From: Pseudomonas indica NBRC 103045 | GTDB taxonomy: Bacteria; Pseudomonadota; Gammaproteobacteria; Pseudomonadales; Pseudomonadaceae | Direction of reading: 5' to 3' | Length of the DNA: 64,000 bases | Assembly: GCF_002091635.1 (NCBI RefSeq) | Contig: NZ_BDAC01000011.1 | Location: forward strand, 62,001-126,000 | In this document: piece after piece, positions 35,215 through 44,946 of the stretch | How positions within the stretch are numbered: the first letter of the stretch is position 1 | Layout of the letters: every line of letters begins with the position of its first letter | Made by a program: the position numbers and the translations under genes | Notes under the pieces: model-generated | Seen by the model: the letters and a program-made list of their open reading frames with translations, nothing else | Told to the model about the DNA's origin: nothing | Databases searched by the model: none

Positions 35215-37719
35215 TCAGGCAAGGCTGACCACTTCGATCTTCACCGCGCACTTCTTGTAATCGGTCTGCTTGGAGATCGGGTCGGTGGCGTCGAGGGTGA
35301 CCTTGTTGATCAGCTTGTTGGCGTCGAAGAACGGCACGAACACCAGCCCTTGCGGCGGCTTGTTACGGCCGCGGGTCTCTATCCGTGCCTGCATCTCGCC
35401 GCGCCTGCTGATCACCTTCACCACGCTGCCGCGTCGGGCGTTGAGCTTGCGCGCGTCCTCCGGGTGCATGTAGACCAGCGCATCGGGCACCGCACGGAAG
35501 AGTTCGTCGACCCGCTGGGTCATGCTGCCGGTATGCCAGTGCTCCAGCACGCGGCCGGTGCTGAGCCAAAACGGATATTCCTCGTCCGGCACCTCGGCGG
35601 GCACTTCGTAGGGCAAGGCGAAGATGATCGCCTTCTTGTCCGGCTGGCCGTAGAACTGCACGCCGCTGCCCTTGGCCACGTAGGGGTCGTAGCCCTCGCG
35701 GTAGCGCCAGCGCGTTTCCTTGCCTTCCACCACCGGCCAGCGCAGCCCGCGCTCCTGGTGGTAGACGTCGAAGTCCGCCAGGTCGTGCCCGTGGCCCCGG
35801 CCAAAGGCGGCGTATTCCTCGAACAGGCCCTTCTGGATGTAGAAGCCGAACGCCTCAGCCTCGTGGTTGCGGTAGTCCTTGGCGATCTCGGTCTTCGGAA
35901 AACGGTCCACCTGGCCGTTGGCGAACAGCACCTGGTACAGCGTCTGGCCCTTGTACTCCGGCGCCTTGGCCAGCAACTCCGCCGGCCAGACCTCGTCGGT
36001 GGTGAAGCGCTTGGAGAATTCCACCAGTTGCCAGAGGTCCGAGCGCGCCTCGCCGGGAGCGTCCACCAACTGGTGCCAGAACTGCGTGCGCCGCTCGGCG
36101 TTACCATAGGCGCCCTCCTTCTCCACCCACATGGCGCTGGGCAGGATCAGGTCGGCGGCCTGGGCCGAGACCGTCGGGTACACGTCGGAGACGATGATGA
36201 AGTTCTCCGGGTTGCGCCAGCCGGGCAGGATCTCCTGCATGATGTTCGGCCCGGCCTGCATGTTGTTGCAGACCTGCGTCCAATACACCCGCAGAGCACC
36301 ATCCTTGAGTTGGCGGCTCTGCTCCACCGCATGGAAGCCGGGTTTCTCCTGGATGGTCCCGGCCGGCAGCTTCCAGATTTTCTCGGCGGTCGCGCGGTGC
36401 TTGGCGTTGGCCACCAGCATGTCGGCCGGCAGGCGGTGGGAGAAGGTACCCACCTCCCGCGCCGTGCCGCAGGCCGAGGGCTGGCCGGTGAGCGAGAAGG
36501 GGCTGTTGCCCGGCTCGCTGATTTTGCCGGTGAGCAGGTGCAGGTTGTAGATCAGGTTGTTGGCCCACACGCCCCGGGTGTGCTGGTTGAAGCCCATGGT
36601 CCAGAACGACATGACCTTCACCTTCGGGTCCGCATACAGTTCGGCCAGCGCTTTCAGCCGCTCGGCCGGCACGCCGGTTTCCCTGGCCGCGTGCTCCAGC
36701 GTGTAGGGCTTGAGGAATTCCACGTACTGGTCGAAATCGATGTCGCTCCAGGTGTTGGCCACCGCAGCGTTTTCCGCCTTCAGCTCGAGCGGATCGGTGG
36801 GACGCAGGCCGTAGCCGATGTTCTGCGCCCCCTTGGCGAAACGGGTGTATTTCTGCACGAAATCGCGGTTCACCGCGCCGCTCTGCACGATGTGGTTGGC
36901 GATGTAGTTGAGGATCACCAGGTCCGTCTGCGGCTTGAACACCATGGGGATGTCGGCGAGGTCGAAGCTGCGGTGCTCGAAGGTGGACATCACCGCCACC
37001 TTGACGTGGGGCGCGCCCAGGCGCCGGTCGGTGACCCGCGTCCACAGCACCGGGTGCATCTCCGCCATGTTCGAGCCCCAGAGCACAAAGGCATCCGCCG
37101 CCTCGATGTCGTCGTAGCAGCCCATGGGCTCGTCCATGCCAAAGGTACGCATGAAGCCGAACGCCGCCGAGGCCATGCAATGCCGGGCGTTGGGATCGAT
37201 ATTGTTGGAGCGGAAACCGGCCTTCATCAGCTTGTTCGCCGCATAGCCTTCCCAGATGGTCCATTGCCCCGAGCCGAACATGCCGATGGCCTGGGGTCCG
37301 CCCTGGGCCAGGGCGGCCTTGTACTTCTCCGCCATGATGTCGAAGGCCTGATCCCAGCTCACCGGCTGGAACTCGCCCTGCTTGTCGTAGCGGCCGTCCT
37401 TCATCCGCAGCAGCGGCTGGGTCAGGCGGTCCACGCCGTACATGATCTTCGACAGGAAGTAGCCCTTGACGCAGTTGATGCCACGGTTGACCTCCGCCTT
37501 CATGTCGCCATGGGTCGCCACCACCCGGTTGTCCCGCGTCGCCACCATCACCCCGCAGCCGGTGCCGCAGAACCGGCAGGGTGCCTTGTCCCACTTGAGG
37601 TTGGTGGCGTCCGCCTCGGTGACCAGGTTGCTGGCGCTGGTAACCAGGGGAATGCCGGCCACGCTCGCCGCGATGGCGGCGGCATTGGCCTTGGCGAACT
37701 GGCGTCGGGTCAGGCTCAT
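35215..37719 (-). CDS. napA: Periplasmic nitrate reductase catalytic subunit NapA
   Basis: NapA reduces nitrate to nitrite at a bis-MGD molybdenum site. The 834-residue protein has a Tat signal ([14 protein letters not shown]), a [4Fe-4S] cluster with Cys48, Cys51, Cys55 and Cys83, and the molybdenum ligand Cys181 in [13 protein letters not shown]. Length fits the family. I chose the ATG at 37719, which overlaps napD by 4 bases; the in-frame extension to 37899 runs through napD. In pseudomonads Nap serves redox balancing or aerobic denitrification. Confidence 0.98.
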   Translation of the reverse strand: MSLTRRQFAKANAAAIAASVAGIPLVTSASNLVTEADATNLKWDKAPCRFCGTGCGVMVATRDNRVVATHGDMKAEVNRGINCVKGYFLSKIMYGVDRLTQPLLRMKDGRYDKQGEFQPVSWDQAFDIMAEKYKAALAQGGPQAIGMFGSGQWTIWEGYAANKLMKAGFRSNNIDPNARHCMASAAFGFMRTFGMDEPMGCYDDIEAADAFVLWGSNMAEMHPVLWTRVTDRRLGAPHVKVAVMSTFEHRSFDLADIPMVFKPQTDLVILNYIANHIVQSGAVNRDFVQKYTRFAKGAQNIGYGLRPTDPLELKAENAAVANTWSDIDFDQYVEFLKPYTLEHAARETGVPAERLKALAELYADPKVKVMSFWTMGFNQHTRGVWANNLIYNLHLLTGKISEPGNSPFSLTGQPSACGTAREVGTFSHRLPADMLVANAKHRATAEKIWKLPAGTIQEKPGFHAVEQSRQLKDGALRVYWTQVCNNMQAGPNIMQEILPGWRNPENFIIVSDVYPTVSAQAADLILPSAMWVEKEGAYGNAERRTQFWHQLVDAPGEARSDLWQLVEFSKRFTTDEVWPAELLAKAPEYKGQTLYQVLFANGQVDRFPKTEIAKDYRNHEAEAFGFYIQKGLFEEYAAFGRGHGHDLADFDVYHQERGLRWPVVEGKETRWRYREGYDPYVAKGSGVQFYGQPDKKAIIFALPYEVPAEVPDEEYPFWLSTGRVLEHWHTGSMTQRVDELFRAVPDALVYMHPEDARKLNARRGSVVKVISRRGEMQARIETRGRNKPPQGLVFVPFFDANKLINKVTLDATDPISKQTDYKKCAVKIEVVSLA

Positions 37720-37976
37720 CGGGCTTCTCCTTCTGGGTCGAGGAGTTCGTGATAGACCAGCACGGCATTGAGTACGCCGGGCAGGTTCTGGATCTGGTCG
37801 AGCCGTTCGAGAATGCGGCTCTCGTGTTCCGCCTCCAGCACCACCACCAGCTTGCCGGCCGGGCTCTCCTGGTGCAGTTCCAGATCGGGCAACAGGCACA
37901 GATTGTCCTTCAGCGCGGCGAGCGCCTCGGGACGGCAGTGAACCAGCAGGCTGGCGATATGCAGGACGTCATCCAT
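37716..37976 (-). CDS. napD: NapA-specific chaperone NapD
   Basis: NapD binds the Tat signal of NapA and holds it until cofactor insertion is complete. The 86-residue protein starts [19 protein letters not shown] and has the ferredoxin-like fold of the family. It overlaps napA by 4 bases and follows napE by 40 bases. Confidence 0.92.
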   Translation of the reverse strand: MDDVLHIASLLVHCRPEALAALKDNLCLLPDLELHQESPAGKLVVVLEAEHESRILERLDQIQNLPGVLNAVLVYHELLDPEGEAR

Positions 37977-38016
37977 GAGGATTTTCCTGGCGGTACGGGG
38001 CTTTTGGCGAGGGCGA

Positions 38017-38193
38017 TCAACCCGGCCCGGGCGGGCCGAAGATCAGCATCTGGAAAATCCACACGACGAACCCGTAGGCCGCCACCAGCACGACGCTGAG
38101 GATCGGGAACAGGAACACGATGAGGAAAATGAAGAGACGGGTTTCCGCTTGCTTGCTGTCGGGTGCAGGACGGCCTTGGGGGGTCGAATGCAT
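38017..38193 (-). CDS. napE: Small membrane protein NapE
   Basis: NapE is a short single-helix protein of unknown role encoded at the head of many nap operons. The 58-residue product has one membrane segment (about 19-47, LFIFLIVFLFPILSVVLV) after a polar start. I chose the ATG at 38193; the upstream in-frame start at 38250 reads through the promoter region. I saw no clear ANR (FNR) box in 38194-38379. Confidence 0.85.
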   Translation of the reverse strand: MHSTPQGRPAPDSKQAETRLFIFLIVFLFPILSVVLVAAYGFVVWIFQMLIFGPPGPG

Positions 38194-38379
38194 GGTCGAG
38201 GCTCGCGCAGGTCCTTTCGGGAAAGCATAGTTGCCCTTCGTGGTACGCAAGTACTTCCTTCCACCAGTTGGACGAACGGTCAGGTTCTGCTCCTTCGCCA
38301 GCTACTCTTACGCTCCGATACGGGATTCATTGCGCCAGGTCATGGAGCCCGTTTCGCTCGCCGTCTAGAGTTGCCGCCA

Positions 38380-40008
38380 ATGGATATTCTCAACCTCATC
38401 TTCCTGCTCCTGCTCGCCGTCGCCATCAGCCGCATCGTGGCGAACGTCTTCCCCGTACCGCTGCCGATCCTGCAGATTCTCATGGGCTGCGCCATCGCCC
38501 TGCCGCCGTTCGGCATGCAGGTGGAATTGCACCCGGAACTCTTCATGCTGCTGTTCATTCCGCCGCTGCTGTTCTACGACGGCTGGCGGATACCCAAGCG
38601 CGAGTTCCGCGACCACGGCGGGCAGATCGCCGCCATGTCGCTGCTGCTGGTACTGATCACGGTGGTGGTGGCCGGCTACGTCATCCATTGGCTGCTGCCG
38701 TCGATTCCGTTGGCCGCCAGCTTCGCCCTCGCCGCCATCCTCTCGCCCACCGACGCGCTGGCGGTGATCGCCATCGCCCAGGGCCGGCTGCCGCGCCACA
38801 TGAGCCACCAGCTCGAAGGCGAAGCGATGATGAACGACGCCACCGGCCTGGTGTCGTTCAAGTTCGCCGTCGCCGCCGCGGTGACCGGCAGCTTCTCGCT
38901 TTCCTCGGTGGCCGGCGGCTTTCTCCTGGTCGCCGTCGGCGGCCTAGCCATCGGCGCCGGGCTGAGCTGGGCGGTCGGCAAGCTCAAGCAGTGGATGACG
39001 TCGCACAAGCTCTACGACCCGTCGAGCTACGTGGTCACCATGCTGCTATTACCCTTCGCCGCCTTCTTCCTCGCCGAGCACGCCGGCATGTCCGGCATCC
39101 TCTCGGCAGTGGCCGCCGGCATGGTGCAGAGCCGGGTGGACATGCTGCCGGTGAAGACCAGCACGCGCATCATCAACCGCAGCATCTGGGAAATGCTCGA
39201 CTTCAGCTTCAACGGCCTGGTGTTCCTGCTCCTCGGCCTGCAATTCCCGCGCATCATCGAGCGCGTCTGGGAGAACGCCAGCGGCGAGAATTACAACCTG
39301 CCCCTGCTGATGCTCTATGCCGTGCTGATCATGGCGCTGCTGCTGGTGATCCGCTATGCCTTCGTCTACGCCTACCACCACTGGGAGGCACTGGTCGCCC
39401 GCCTGCGCGGCAAGCCCCACGAACCACAGCCGGTGGCCCTGCTCTCCGCGCTCAGCTCGGTGGCCGGCGTGCGTGGCGCCATCACCCTGGCGGGCGTGCT
39501 CTCGGTGCCGCTGATGATCGGCGATGCCCCCTTCCCCGGCCGCGACCCGATGATCTTCATTGCCGCCGCGGTGATCATCCTCTCCCTGGCCATCGGCAGC
39601 TTCGGCGTGCCCTACTTCCTCCGGTTCCTGCCGATGAACGACCTGGAAGAGCACGAACAGGAACTGCGCAAGGCCCGGCGCGCCGCGGCGCAGGCGGCGA
39701 TCCGCTGGCTGGAAGGCTGGAAACAGTCGCACCCCAGCGGCGACGCCGACGCGGCGCTACGGGTCAACGAGGTCACCACCGGCGTGATCGAGGCCTACCG
39801 CCACAACCTCGAAGTACTGATGGATCGCCACGACATGGCCAACCAGGCCCGCCGCACCAAGGCCCTGGAGACGGAAATCCGCATCAAGGCGATCCAGGCC
39901 GAACGCAAGGAGCTGTACCGCCTGCGCAAGCGCCATGTCATCGACGACCAGATGCTGCAGGAGCTGATCCGCGAGCTGGACTATGCCGAGGCGGCGCTGA
40001 TGGGGTGA
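38380..40008 (+). CDS. Na+/H+ antiporter (CPA1 family)
   Basis: The 542-residue protein has about 12 membrane helices and the CPA1/NhaP-type features LFIPPLLFYDGWRIPKREF, SPTDALAVIAIAQ and LEGEAMMNDATGLVSF (the acidic residues that bind the cation). A cytoplasmic helical tail of about 120 residues (from RFLPMNDLEEHEQELRKARR) follows. I chose the ATG at 38380 (MDILNLIFLLLLAV); upstream in-frame sequence is the nap promoter region. It is divergent from nap. Confidence 0.9.
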   Translation: MDILNLIFLLLLAVAISRIVANVFPVPLPILQILMGCAIALPPFGMQVELHPELFMLLFIPPLLFYDGWRIPKREFRDHGGQIAAMSLLLVLITVVVAGYVIHWLLPSIPLAASFALAAILSPTDALAVIAIAQGRLPRHMSHQLEGEAMMNDATGLVSFKFAVAAAVTGSFSLSSVAGGFLLVAVGGLAIGAGLSWAVGKLKQWMTSHKLYDPSSYVVTMLLLPFAAFFLAEHAGMSGILSAVAAGMVQSRVDMLPVKTSTRIINRSIWEMLDFSFNGLVFLLLGLQFPRIIERVWENASGENYNLPLLMLYAVLIMALLLVIRYAFVYAYHHWEALVARLRGKPHEPQPVALLSALSSVAGVRGAITLAGVLSVPLMIGDAPFPGRDPMIFIAAAVIILSLAIGSFGVPYFLRFLPMNDLEEHEQELRKARRAAAQAAIRWLEGWKQSHPSGDADAALRVNEVTTGVIEAYRHNLEVLMDRHDMANQARRTKALETEIRIKAIQAERKELYRLRKRHVIDDQMLQELIRELDYAEAALMG

Positions 40009-40012
40009 TGAC

Positions 40013-41932
40013 TCAGCGACTGCGCTGCGCCAATACCTGCGTCGCCCCTTGTGGCTTGGAATAGAACCAGAGCACCCGGCTCACGCCACGGGTGATCGCC
40101 ACATAGGCCAGGCGCAGCGCCTCGTCGGCCATGGCCTGGTCGTAGCTGTTGCGGAAGAACCCGGAGTGCGCGTAGAGCGCGTTGCGCAGCGGGTGTTTTT
40201 CCGGTGGCATGCACTCATCGACGATGATCGCCACCTCGGCCTGCAGGCCCTTGGCGCGGTGGATGGTGTAGCCCTTCACCGGCAGCGTCTTGTCCAGTTG
40301 TGCCTGGATCTGCTGCAACGGCTCGTTGCGCCGGCTCAGCACCAGCACCGCCGTGCGCTCGGTCGAACCCTTGGCGGCGACGTGCCCGCACTGTGTCTTG
40401 ATCTCCGCCAGCAGCTCCGGCAGCCGTGCCTTGAGATCGAAGCGCGGCACCAGCTTCACACCGTGATCGCCCGGCTGCATCGCCTTGAACGCCTTGCTCG
40501 TCTTGGCCTGCTTGAACGTCACGCCGTCCAGCACCGCCTCGGCATCGCGGATTACCGGTTCGATGGAGCGGTAGTTGGTTTCCAGCAGCAGCACCGCGCT
40601 CTTGCGCTTGCCCTTCGACGGGAAGTGGCGATCGAAGTCCATGAACAGCTCCGGCGAGCTGCCGCGCCAGCCATAGATCGATTGCCAGTCGTCGCCGATG
40701 GCCATCAGACTGACCTTCTCCTTCTCGCGGACGAGCCGGCGGTGGACCGCCTGCAACCAGAGGACGATCTGCGGGGAAATGTCCTGGAACTCGTCGATCA
40801 GCAGATGGCTGAGCGGCCGCAGGGCCTCGGCCGGAACACGGCCGCCGTCGTCGGCCAGGGAATCGGTGAGCCGTTGGAAAGCGCCGTTGAAGGTCGTCAG
40901 GCCCTGCTCCGTCAGTCGCGTTTCGAAGCGCTGCCAGAACAGCGCCAGTGCCTCGACGAAACACCGCTCCCGCGGCGAACAGGACAGCGTTCGGGCGTCG
41001 ATCCGCCCGGGACGCAGACCGATGCTTTCCATGAACCCCGCCTGCACGTAGAAGGCCTCGAACAACGGCAGTGCGGCGAACTCGCCGGCCAGGGCGAAGC
41101 CATCCAGCGGCGCCCTGGGCTTGCCCTTGGTCTCCTCCGGGGGAGGCGGCAGGTCCAGCAGACGGTGCACCCGCTCGCGGAAGGCCGGTTCCTTGGCATA
41201 GGTGTCCTGGTAGACCTGCTTCAACAGGCGCTGCTGGGCCGGACGCAGGCGACCGGATAGCAACGGGTTGTCCAGCTCGCCTTCCGCAGCAGGCTCGTCC
41301 AGTTGCTCGAACCAGGCCGGATTGCCCAGCACCTCCTTGGCCAACGTGCCCATGGCCGAATGGAAGGTACGCACGCATTTGCGCGCCTGCGCGGCGTCGA
41401 ACGAGAAGCCCCAGAAGCCGAGCACCTTCAGCAACTGCTCGCGCAGTTGAGTGCAGGAGGCATTGGTGAAGGAAATCACCGTCAACCGCCCCGGATCGAT
41501 GCCCAGGTGGCAGAGCATGAACACCACCCGCAACACCAGAGTGGTCGACTTCCCCGACCCCGCCCCGGCGAAAATCCGCGTGAGCGGCGCGCGGCCCAGG
41601 ATCATCGCCCACTGCTCGTCCGATGGCGCACTCACGATCCCCGCCCGCACCGCCTCGGCGACCCGCTCGCGCATCGCCTGCACCTGCGCCGCTTCCACCG
41701 GCATCAGCGTCGCCGGGTAGATGCCGGTACTCGCCGGCTTGGGCTTGGCGTCGGTGGTTTTCCTTGCGCGGGGCTTGGCGCTCCTGGCTCCGGCTTTCTT
41801 GCTGCGCGAACGCGGCTTCGCCTGCGCAGCCGCCGCCTCGCGCTCGGCCCGCAGATAGGCCGTGGTGCGCGGGAAATAACGGGCCAGCATCCCAGACAGG
41901 AGCGCCTTGTAGCGCTCGACAGCAGATGGCAT
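40013..41932 (-). CDS. UvrD/Rep-type superfamily 1 DNA helicase
   Basis: The 639-residue protein has helicase motif I AGAGSGKST (131-139), motif II LLIDEFQDISPQ, motif III AIGDDWQSIYGWRG, motif IV-like LLETNYRSIEPV and motif V/VI YTIHRAKGLQAEVAIIVDE. A lysine- and arginine-rich linker at residues 38-66 precedes the helicase core. It is shorter than UvrD or Rep (about 670-720) and the N-terminal leader is unlike theirs. It is probably a repair helicase; the exact role is not known. Confidence 0.87.
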   Translation of the reverse strand: MPSAVERYKALLSGMLARYFPRTTAYLRAEREAAAAQAKPRSRSKKAGARSAKPRARKTTDAKPKPASTGIYPATLMPVEAAQVQAMRERVAEAVRAGIVSAPSDEQWAMILGRAPLTRIFAGAGSGKSTTLVLRVVFMLCHLGIDPGRLTVISFTNASCTQLREQLLKVLGFWGFSFDAAQARKCVRTFHSAMGTLAKEVLGNPAWFEQLDEPAAEGELDNPLLSGRLRPAQQRLLKQVYQDTYAKEPAFRERVHRLLDLPPPPEETKGKPRAPLDGFALAGEFAALPLFEAFYVQAGFMESIGLRPGRIDARTLSCSPRERCFVEALALFWQRFETRLTEQGLTTFNGAFQRLTDSLADDGGRVPAEALRPLSHLLIDEFQDISPQIVLWLQAVHRRLVREKEKVSLMAIGDDWQSIYGWRGSSPELFMDFDRHFPSKGKRKSAVLLLETNYRSIEPVIRDAEAVLDGVTFKQAKTSKAFKAMQPGDHGVKLVPRFDLKARLPELLAEIKTQCGHVAAKGSTERTAVLVLSRRNEPLQQIQAQLDKTLPVKGYTIHRAKGLQAEVAIIVDECMPPEKHPLRNALYAHSGFFRNSYDQAMADEALRLAYVAITRGVSRVLWFYSKPQGATQVLAQRSR

Positions 41933-42046
41933 TCGGCTATCTCACAATAGGGCTAAGGCGCGGAATGATAAGGGGTTTTTGTCGGGTGGTGCGGGATGGG
42001 TGGGGCGTTTGGTTCGTCTGGTAGGTGGTTGGTCGGCAAGTCTTGG

Positions 42047-42290
42047 TCAGACCGAGACTCCGCCCCCTCACAACTAGGCGTCCCCCCCAGCCCTCTCCCC
42101 AGAGGGGCGAGGGGACGGTATGTGCGAGTTCGATACTTATGTGCAACGGTCGCCACCACCGAAGGTAATGGCAAACGAATAGATTCGCCCATGCTAGAGA
42201 GTGACGGTCACGCACGAACTACCCCCTCGCCCCTCTGGGGAGAGGGTTGGGGTGAGGGGGCGGACTCAAGCCGAACGAAATTCGTCAAGT
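42047..42290. repeat. Inverted pair of CCCTCTCC REP-like units
   Basis: The left unit (42047-42135) runs CCGCCCCCTCAC..CCCTCTCCCC..GGGGCGAGGGG..TATGTGCG. The right unit (42211-42290) is its near mirror image: CGCACGAACT..CCCCTCGCCCC..GGGGAGAGGG..GTGAGGGGGCGG. About 75 bases lie between. The pair fills the 372-base gap between the helicase and MAPEG genes (41933-42304) and could fold as one long stem in RNA from either strand. Confidence 0.75.
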
Positions 42291-42304
42291 CACGGCACAG
42301 CCCC

Positions 42305-42721
42305 TCACCCCCGCCCACCCACCACAACCACCAGATCGATCCACATGACCAGCACGATCACGCTCGAAACCAAGTAAGCCAGGAATCGATGGAAGGAGTT
42401 GTTATAGGTAATGTGGATCGCCGAGTGAACGATCCGCGACACCACGAACGCCCAGCCCAGCGCCAGGAGCAAGGGGCTGTCGATGCCCAGGGCGATCGCC
42501 ATCACCCCGGCGATGTAAAACAGCATCGGCACTTCAAAGAGGTTGGAGAAATTCCGCCCCAGTTTCTGCACATGCTCCGGTGGCGGCGAACCGCAGAACA
42601 GCCGGTAATAGCGGGGGTCGACCTGCCTCCGCTTGACGCTCAGCACCCGCGAAATCCCCAGGCTCAAGCCCACCCCGAACTTCAACAGCACCAGGGCGAA
42701 CATCGGGTAGATCATTTCCAT
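42305..42721 (-). CDS. MAPEG-family membrane protein
   Basis: The 138-residue product has four membrane helices and the MAPEG family (membrane-associated eicosanoid and glutathione metabolism) features RRQVDPRYYRLFCGSPPPE followed by GRNFSNLFEVPMLFYIAGV. Bacterial members are often glutathione transferases or peroxidases. The ATG at 42721 is preceded by AAGGA. Further in-frame sequence upstream to 43021 lies antisense to the next gene's tail and is not supported. Confidence 0.85.
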   Translation of the reverse strand: MEMIYPMFALVLLKFGVGLSLGISRVLSVKRRQVDPRYYRLFCGSPPPEHVQKLGRNFSNLFEVPMLFYIAGVMAIALGIDSPLLLALGWAFVVSRIVHSAIHITYNNSFHRFLAYLVSSVIVLVMWIDLVVVVGGRG

Positions 42722-42869
42722 TGGCCATGTTCCTTGTTGTTGTCGTTGCGGCGCCAGATCCGGCAGCAGACCTGGGCCAGCCGAAGACGCTACTGTCTTG
42801 CCCGATGGCTGTCCACAATGGAATCCATGCAGGAAAGCGAGTGTTGAGAGCGGAAGGCGACAGGCCGCC

Positions 42870-43577
42870 TCAGTCGCGCAGGCCAAGGCCGGCCAGGGTG
42901 GTGCGGTAGCGTTGCCAGAGATCGGCGCTGCGCGGCCAGACCTCATCCAGGCATTCATCCAAAGCGATATGGGCGTCCACCCGGCAGCGGTCGTCCAGCC
43001 CGCAGCGCTGATAGAACGCATTGACCAGCTCCACCATCGCCTGCCGCTGGTTCTCCATCAGCACTGCGCCATGGGCCAGCACCACATTGCGCCCGTCGCC
43101 CGGCCGGCGCCGCCAGCGCTGCGCCGTGCCGACCAGCTTGCGCCCGCGCAGATTGACGTTGTAGCGGCCGTCGCAGAACGCCCCCTCCACCTCGCCCAGC
43201 CCCGGCTCCAGGCCGGCCGCACGCAGCCAGTCGCAGAGCGGATCGCACAGGCGCAGGTAGGCGGTCTCCAGGCGGGTCAGTTCGCTTTCCTCGCGCGGCA
43301 CCGCATAAGCCAGCGCCACGTTCAGCACCGCCGGCGACTGCGGCACCGGCTCGCCGCCGGTATCGCGCAACGCCACCGGCCAGCCGAGTGCCTGGCAATG
43401 CGCCTGCGCCGCCTCGAAGCCGGCCAACCGGCTGAGCCGCCTCGGCATCACCAGGGCCTGCTCCTGCGGCTGCCAGAACAACAGCCCGCAGTCCTGCTCG
43501 CCACTGTGGATACGGTCCAGCAGGGCACGCTCGGCATCGAGCCCGGCTTCCACGGGATGGCGCTGGATGAACGTCAT
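42870..43577 (-). CDS. Lipoate-protein ligase A-like protein
   Basis: The 235-residue protein has the BPL/LPL catalytic fold: residue stretch RDTGGEPVPQSPAVLNVAL in place of the LplA RRxSGGGAV..D.GN motif, and RGRKLVGTAQRWRRRPGDG with the conserved lysine. The substrate loop is changed (GGEPV for GGGAV), so whether it moves lipoate, octanoate or another acyl group is unclear. No lipoylated protein gene is adjacent. It is divergent from the cupin gene. Confidence 0.75.
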   Translation of the reverse strand: MTFIQRHPVEAGLDAERALLDRIHSGEQDCGLLFWQPQEQALVMPRRLSRLAGFEAAQAHCQALGWPVALRDTGGEPVPQSPAVLNVALAYAVPREESELTRLETAYLRLCDPLCDWLRAAGLEPGLGEVEGAFCDGRYNVNLRGRKLVGTAQRWRRRPGDGRNVVLAHGAVLMENQRQAMVELVNAFYQRCGLDDRCRVDAHIALDECLDEVWPRSADLWQRYRTTLAGLGLRD

Positions 43578-43670
43578 GGGCAGGCTCCTGGCAGGAAAAG
43601 CGCATGATCATACAAGACCGCTCCGCTGTCGCCGTCCAGACTGAATGCCCACCATCAGGAGCCGATGAAC

Positions 43671-44039
43671 ATGACCGATTACCGTCCCATCAACCTCGCC
43701 GCGAAACTCGGCCTCATCCACGACCACTGGTCACCCCGGGTCGTTGCGGAAATGAACGACTACCAGTTCAAGCTGGTGAAGATCCAGGGCGACTTCATCT
43801 GGCACAGCCACGCCGATACCGACGAAACCTTCATCGTGCTGGACGGCCAACTGCGCATCGACTTCCGCGACGGCGCGGTGCACCTGTCGGCGGGCGAACT
43901 CTTCATCGTGCCCAAAGGCGTGGAGCACAAACCCTACGCCGAGAGCGAAGTGCAATTGATGCTGATCGAGCCGCGCGGCGTACTCAACACGGGCGAGGAA
44001 GGCGGCGAGCGCACGGCGCAGAACGACGTGTGGATTTGA
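43671..44039 (+). CDS. Small single-domain cupin protein
   Basis: The product is about 122 residues and is one cupin barrel. Metal ligands are visible in [11 protein letters not shown] (two His and a Glu) and in the second motif [13 protein letters not shown]. The ATG at 43671 has AGGAG at 8 bases; an ATG two codons earlier has it only 3 bases away. The family includes mannose-6-phosphate isomerase-like and dioxygenase-like proteins; the substrate is not known. Confidence 0.8.
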   Translation: MTDYRPINLAAKLGLIHDHWSPRVVAEMNDYQFKLVKIQGDFIWHSHADTDETFIVLDGQLRIDFRDGAVHLSAGELFIVPKGVEHKPYAESEVQLMLIEPRGVLNTGEEGGERTAQNDVWI

Positions 44040-44119
44040 GGGACCGAATCGCGCCGACTGGACAGCCCGGCGCCACCGGCTAGGCTTGCCCCGCCAACAA
44101 GAACCAGAAGGAGCCGCCC

Positions 44120-44572
44120 ATGCGTTCACCACAACAGGAAGCCCCACAGCCGCTGACCCACCTCGTCCAGCAGATCGCCGAGTACGGCACGATCCGCGAG
44201 CATTTCCACCAGCTCTGCGCGACCTTCAGCGAGTACTGCGCCCACGTCGACATTCCCGGCCTCGCCGGGGAACGCGACGCCAACCGCGACGAGTACCGCA
44301 TCCGCGTGCTTGACCGCGTAGTGAAGCTGGTGCTCTCCCCCCGTGCCCTGGACAGTGCGCTCTGCGGCCACGTCCAGACCATCGAATGCGTACCCGGCGC
44401 CGAGCGCCTGGTGGGCTCGTTCATCCTCGGCACCACCGGCGATCTGACCGACGAGCACGGTGCCGTCCAGTTCACTGTCGGAACGCACTCCAGAGCCGCC
44501 CAGCTCACCTTTTTCGGCAACTTCATCTACTCATTCCTGGGCCGTTCCAAACCGATCGCCAAGGGCGAGTGA
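44120..44572 (+). CDS. Hypothetical protein, no recognised domain
   Basis: The 150-residue product is soluble with no signal peptide. It has an N-terminal helical part and a C-terminal part richer in strands (ERLVGSFILGTTGDLTDEHG). An AAGGAG ribosome site at good distance supports that it is a real gene. A terminator follows at 44745. I do not recognise the family. The flanking genes are small single-domain proteins with no shared pathway. Confidence 0.7.
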   Translation: MRSPQQEAPQPLTHLVQQIAEYGTIREHFHQLCATFSEYCAHVDIPGLAGERDANRDEYRIRVLDRVVKLVLSPRALDSALCGHVQTIECVPGAERLVGSFILGTTGDLTDEHGAVQFTVGTHSRAAQLTFFGNFIYSFLGRSKPIAKGE

Positions 44573-44744
44573 CAGCCTCGAATAGCAAAAGGCTTACACG
44601 CGCTGACGGCAATCGACCATTTTCTCTCAGCCAGCCGGCACGTAAGCTTTCCCACATCCTCTGATGCACAGGACGCGCACTCAGGATCAAGGATGATCGA
44701 CCATGGCCTGGATGGCTCCCGACAGGACGTTGGAATGGTCAGGT

Positions 44745-44772
44745 AAAAAACCCGCCTCGGCGGGTTTTTTGT
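44745..44772. terminator. Bidirectional intrinsic terminator
   Basis: AAAAAACCCGCC-TC-GGCGGGTTTTTT is a near perfect palindrome with A-run and T-run, so it works on either strand. It ends the transcript of the orphan gene at 44120. Confidence 0.92.
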
Positions 44773-44946
44773 TGCCTGCGAAAAAGCGCCCGGCCGATCA
44801 ACCTGCCAGCACTTGCATCGAAGACACGCGACAGAGGACAGTTGCACGCTTCGGCAGTCATCCGCCCGATCGACGGACAGCCTGAGTCACGACCGGCCCT
44901 GCGGATGTCCAATGCCCTGTCCGTCCTGTCATCCCAAGGAGTCCGC

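Noticed and set aside
35350..37752. Long plus-strand open frame (800 codons) opposite napA
   Set aside because: napA is certain on the other strand; the frame has no start context or recognisable domain.
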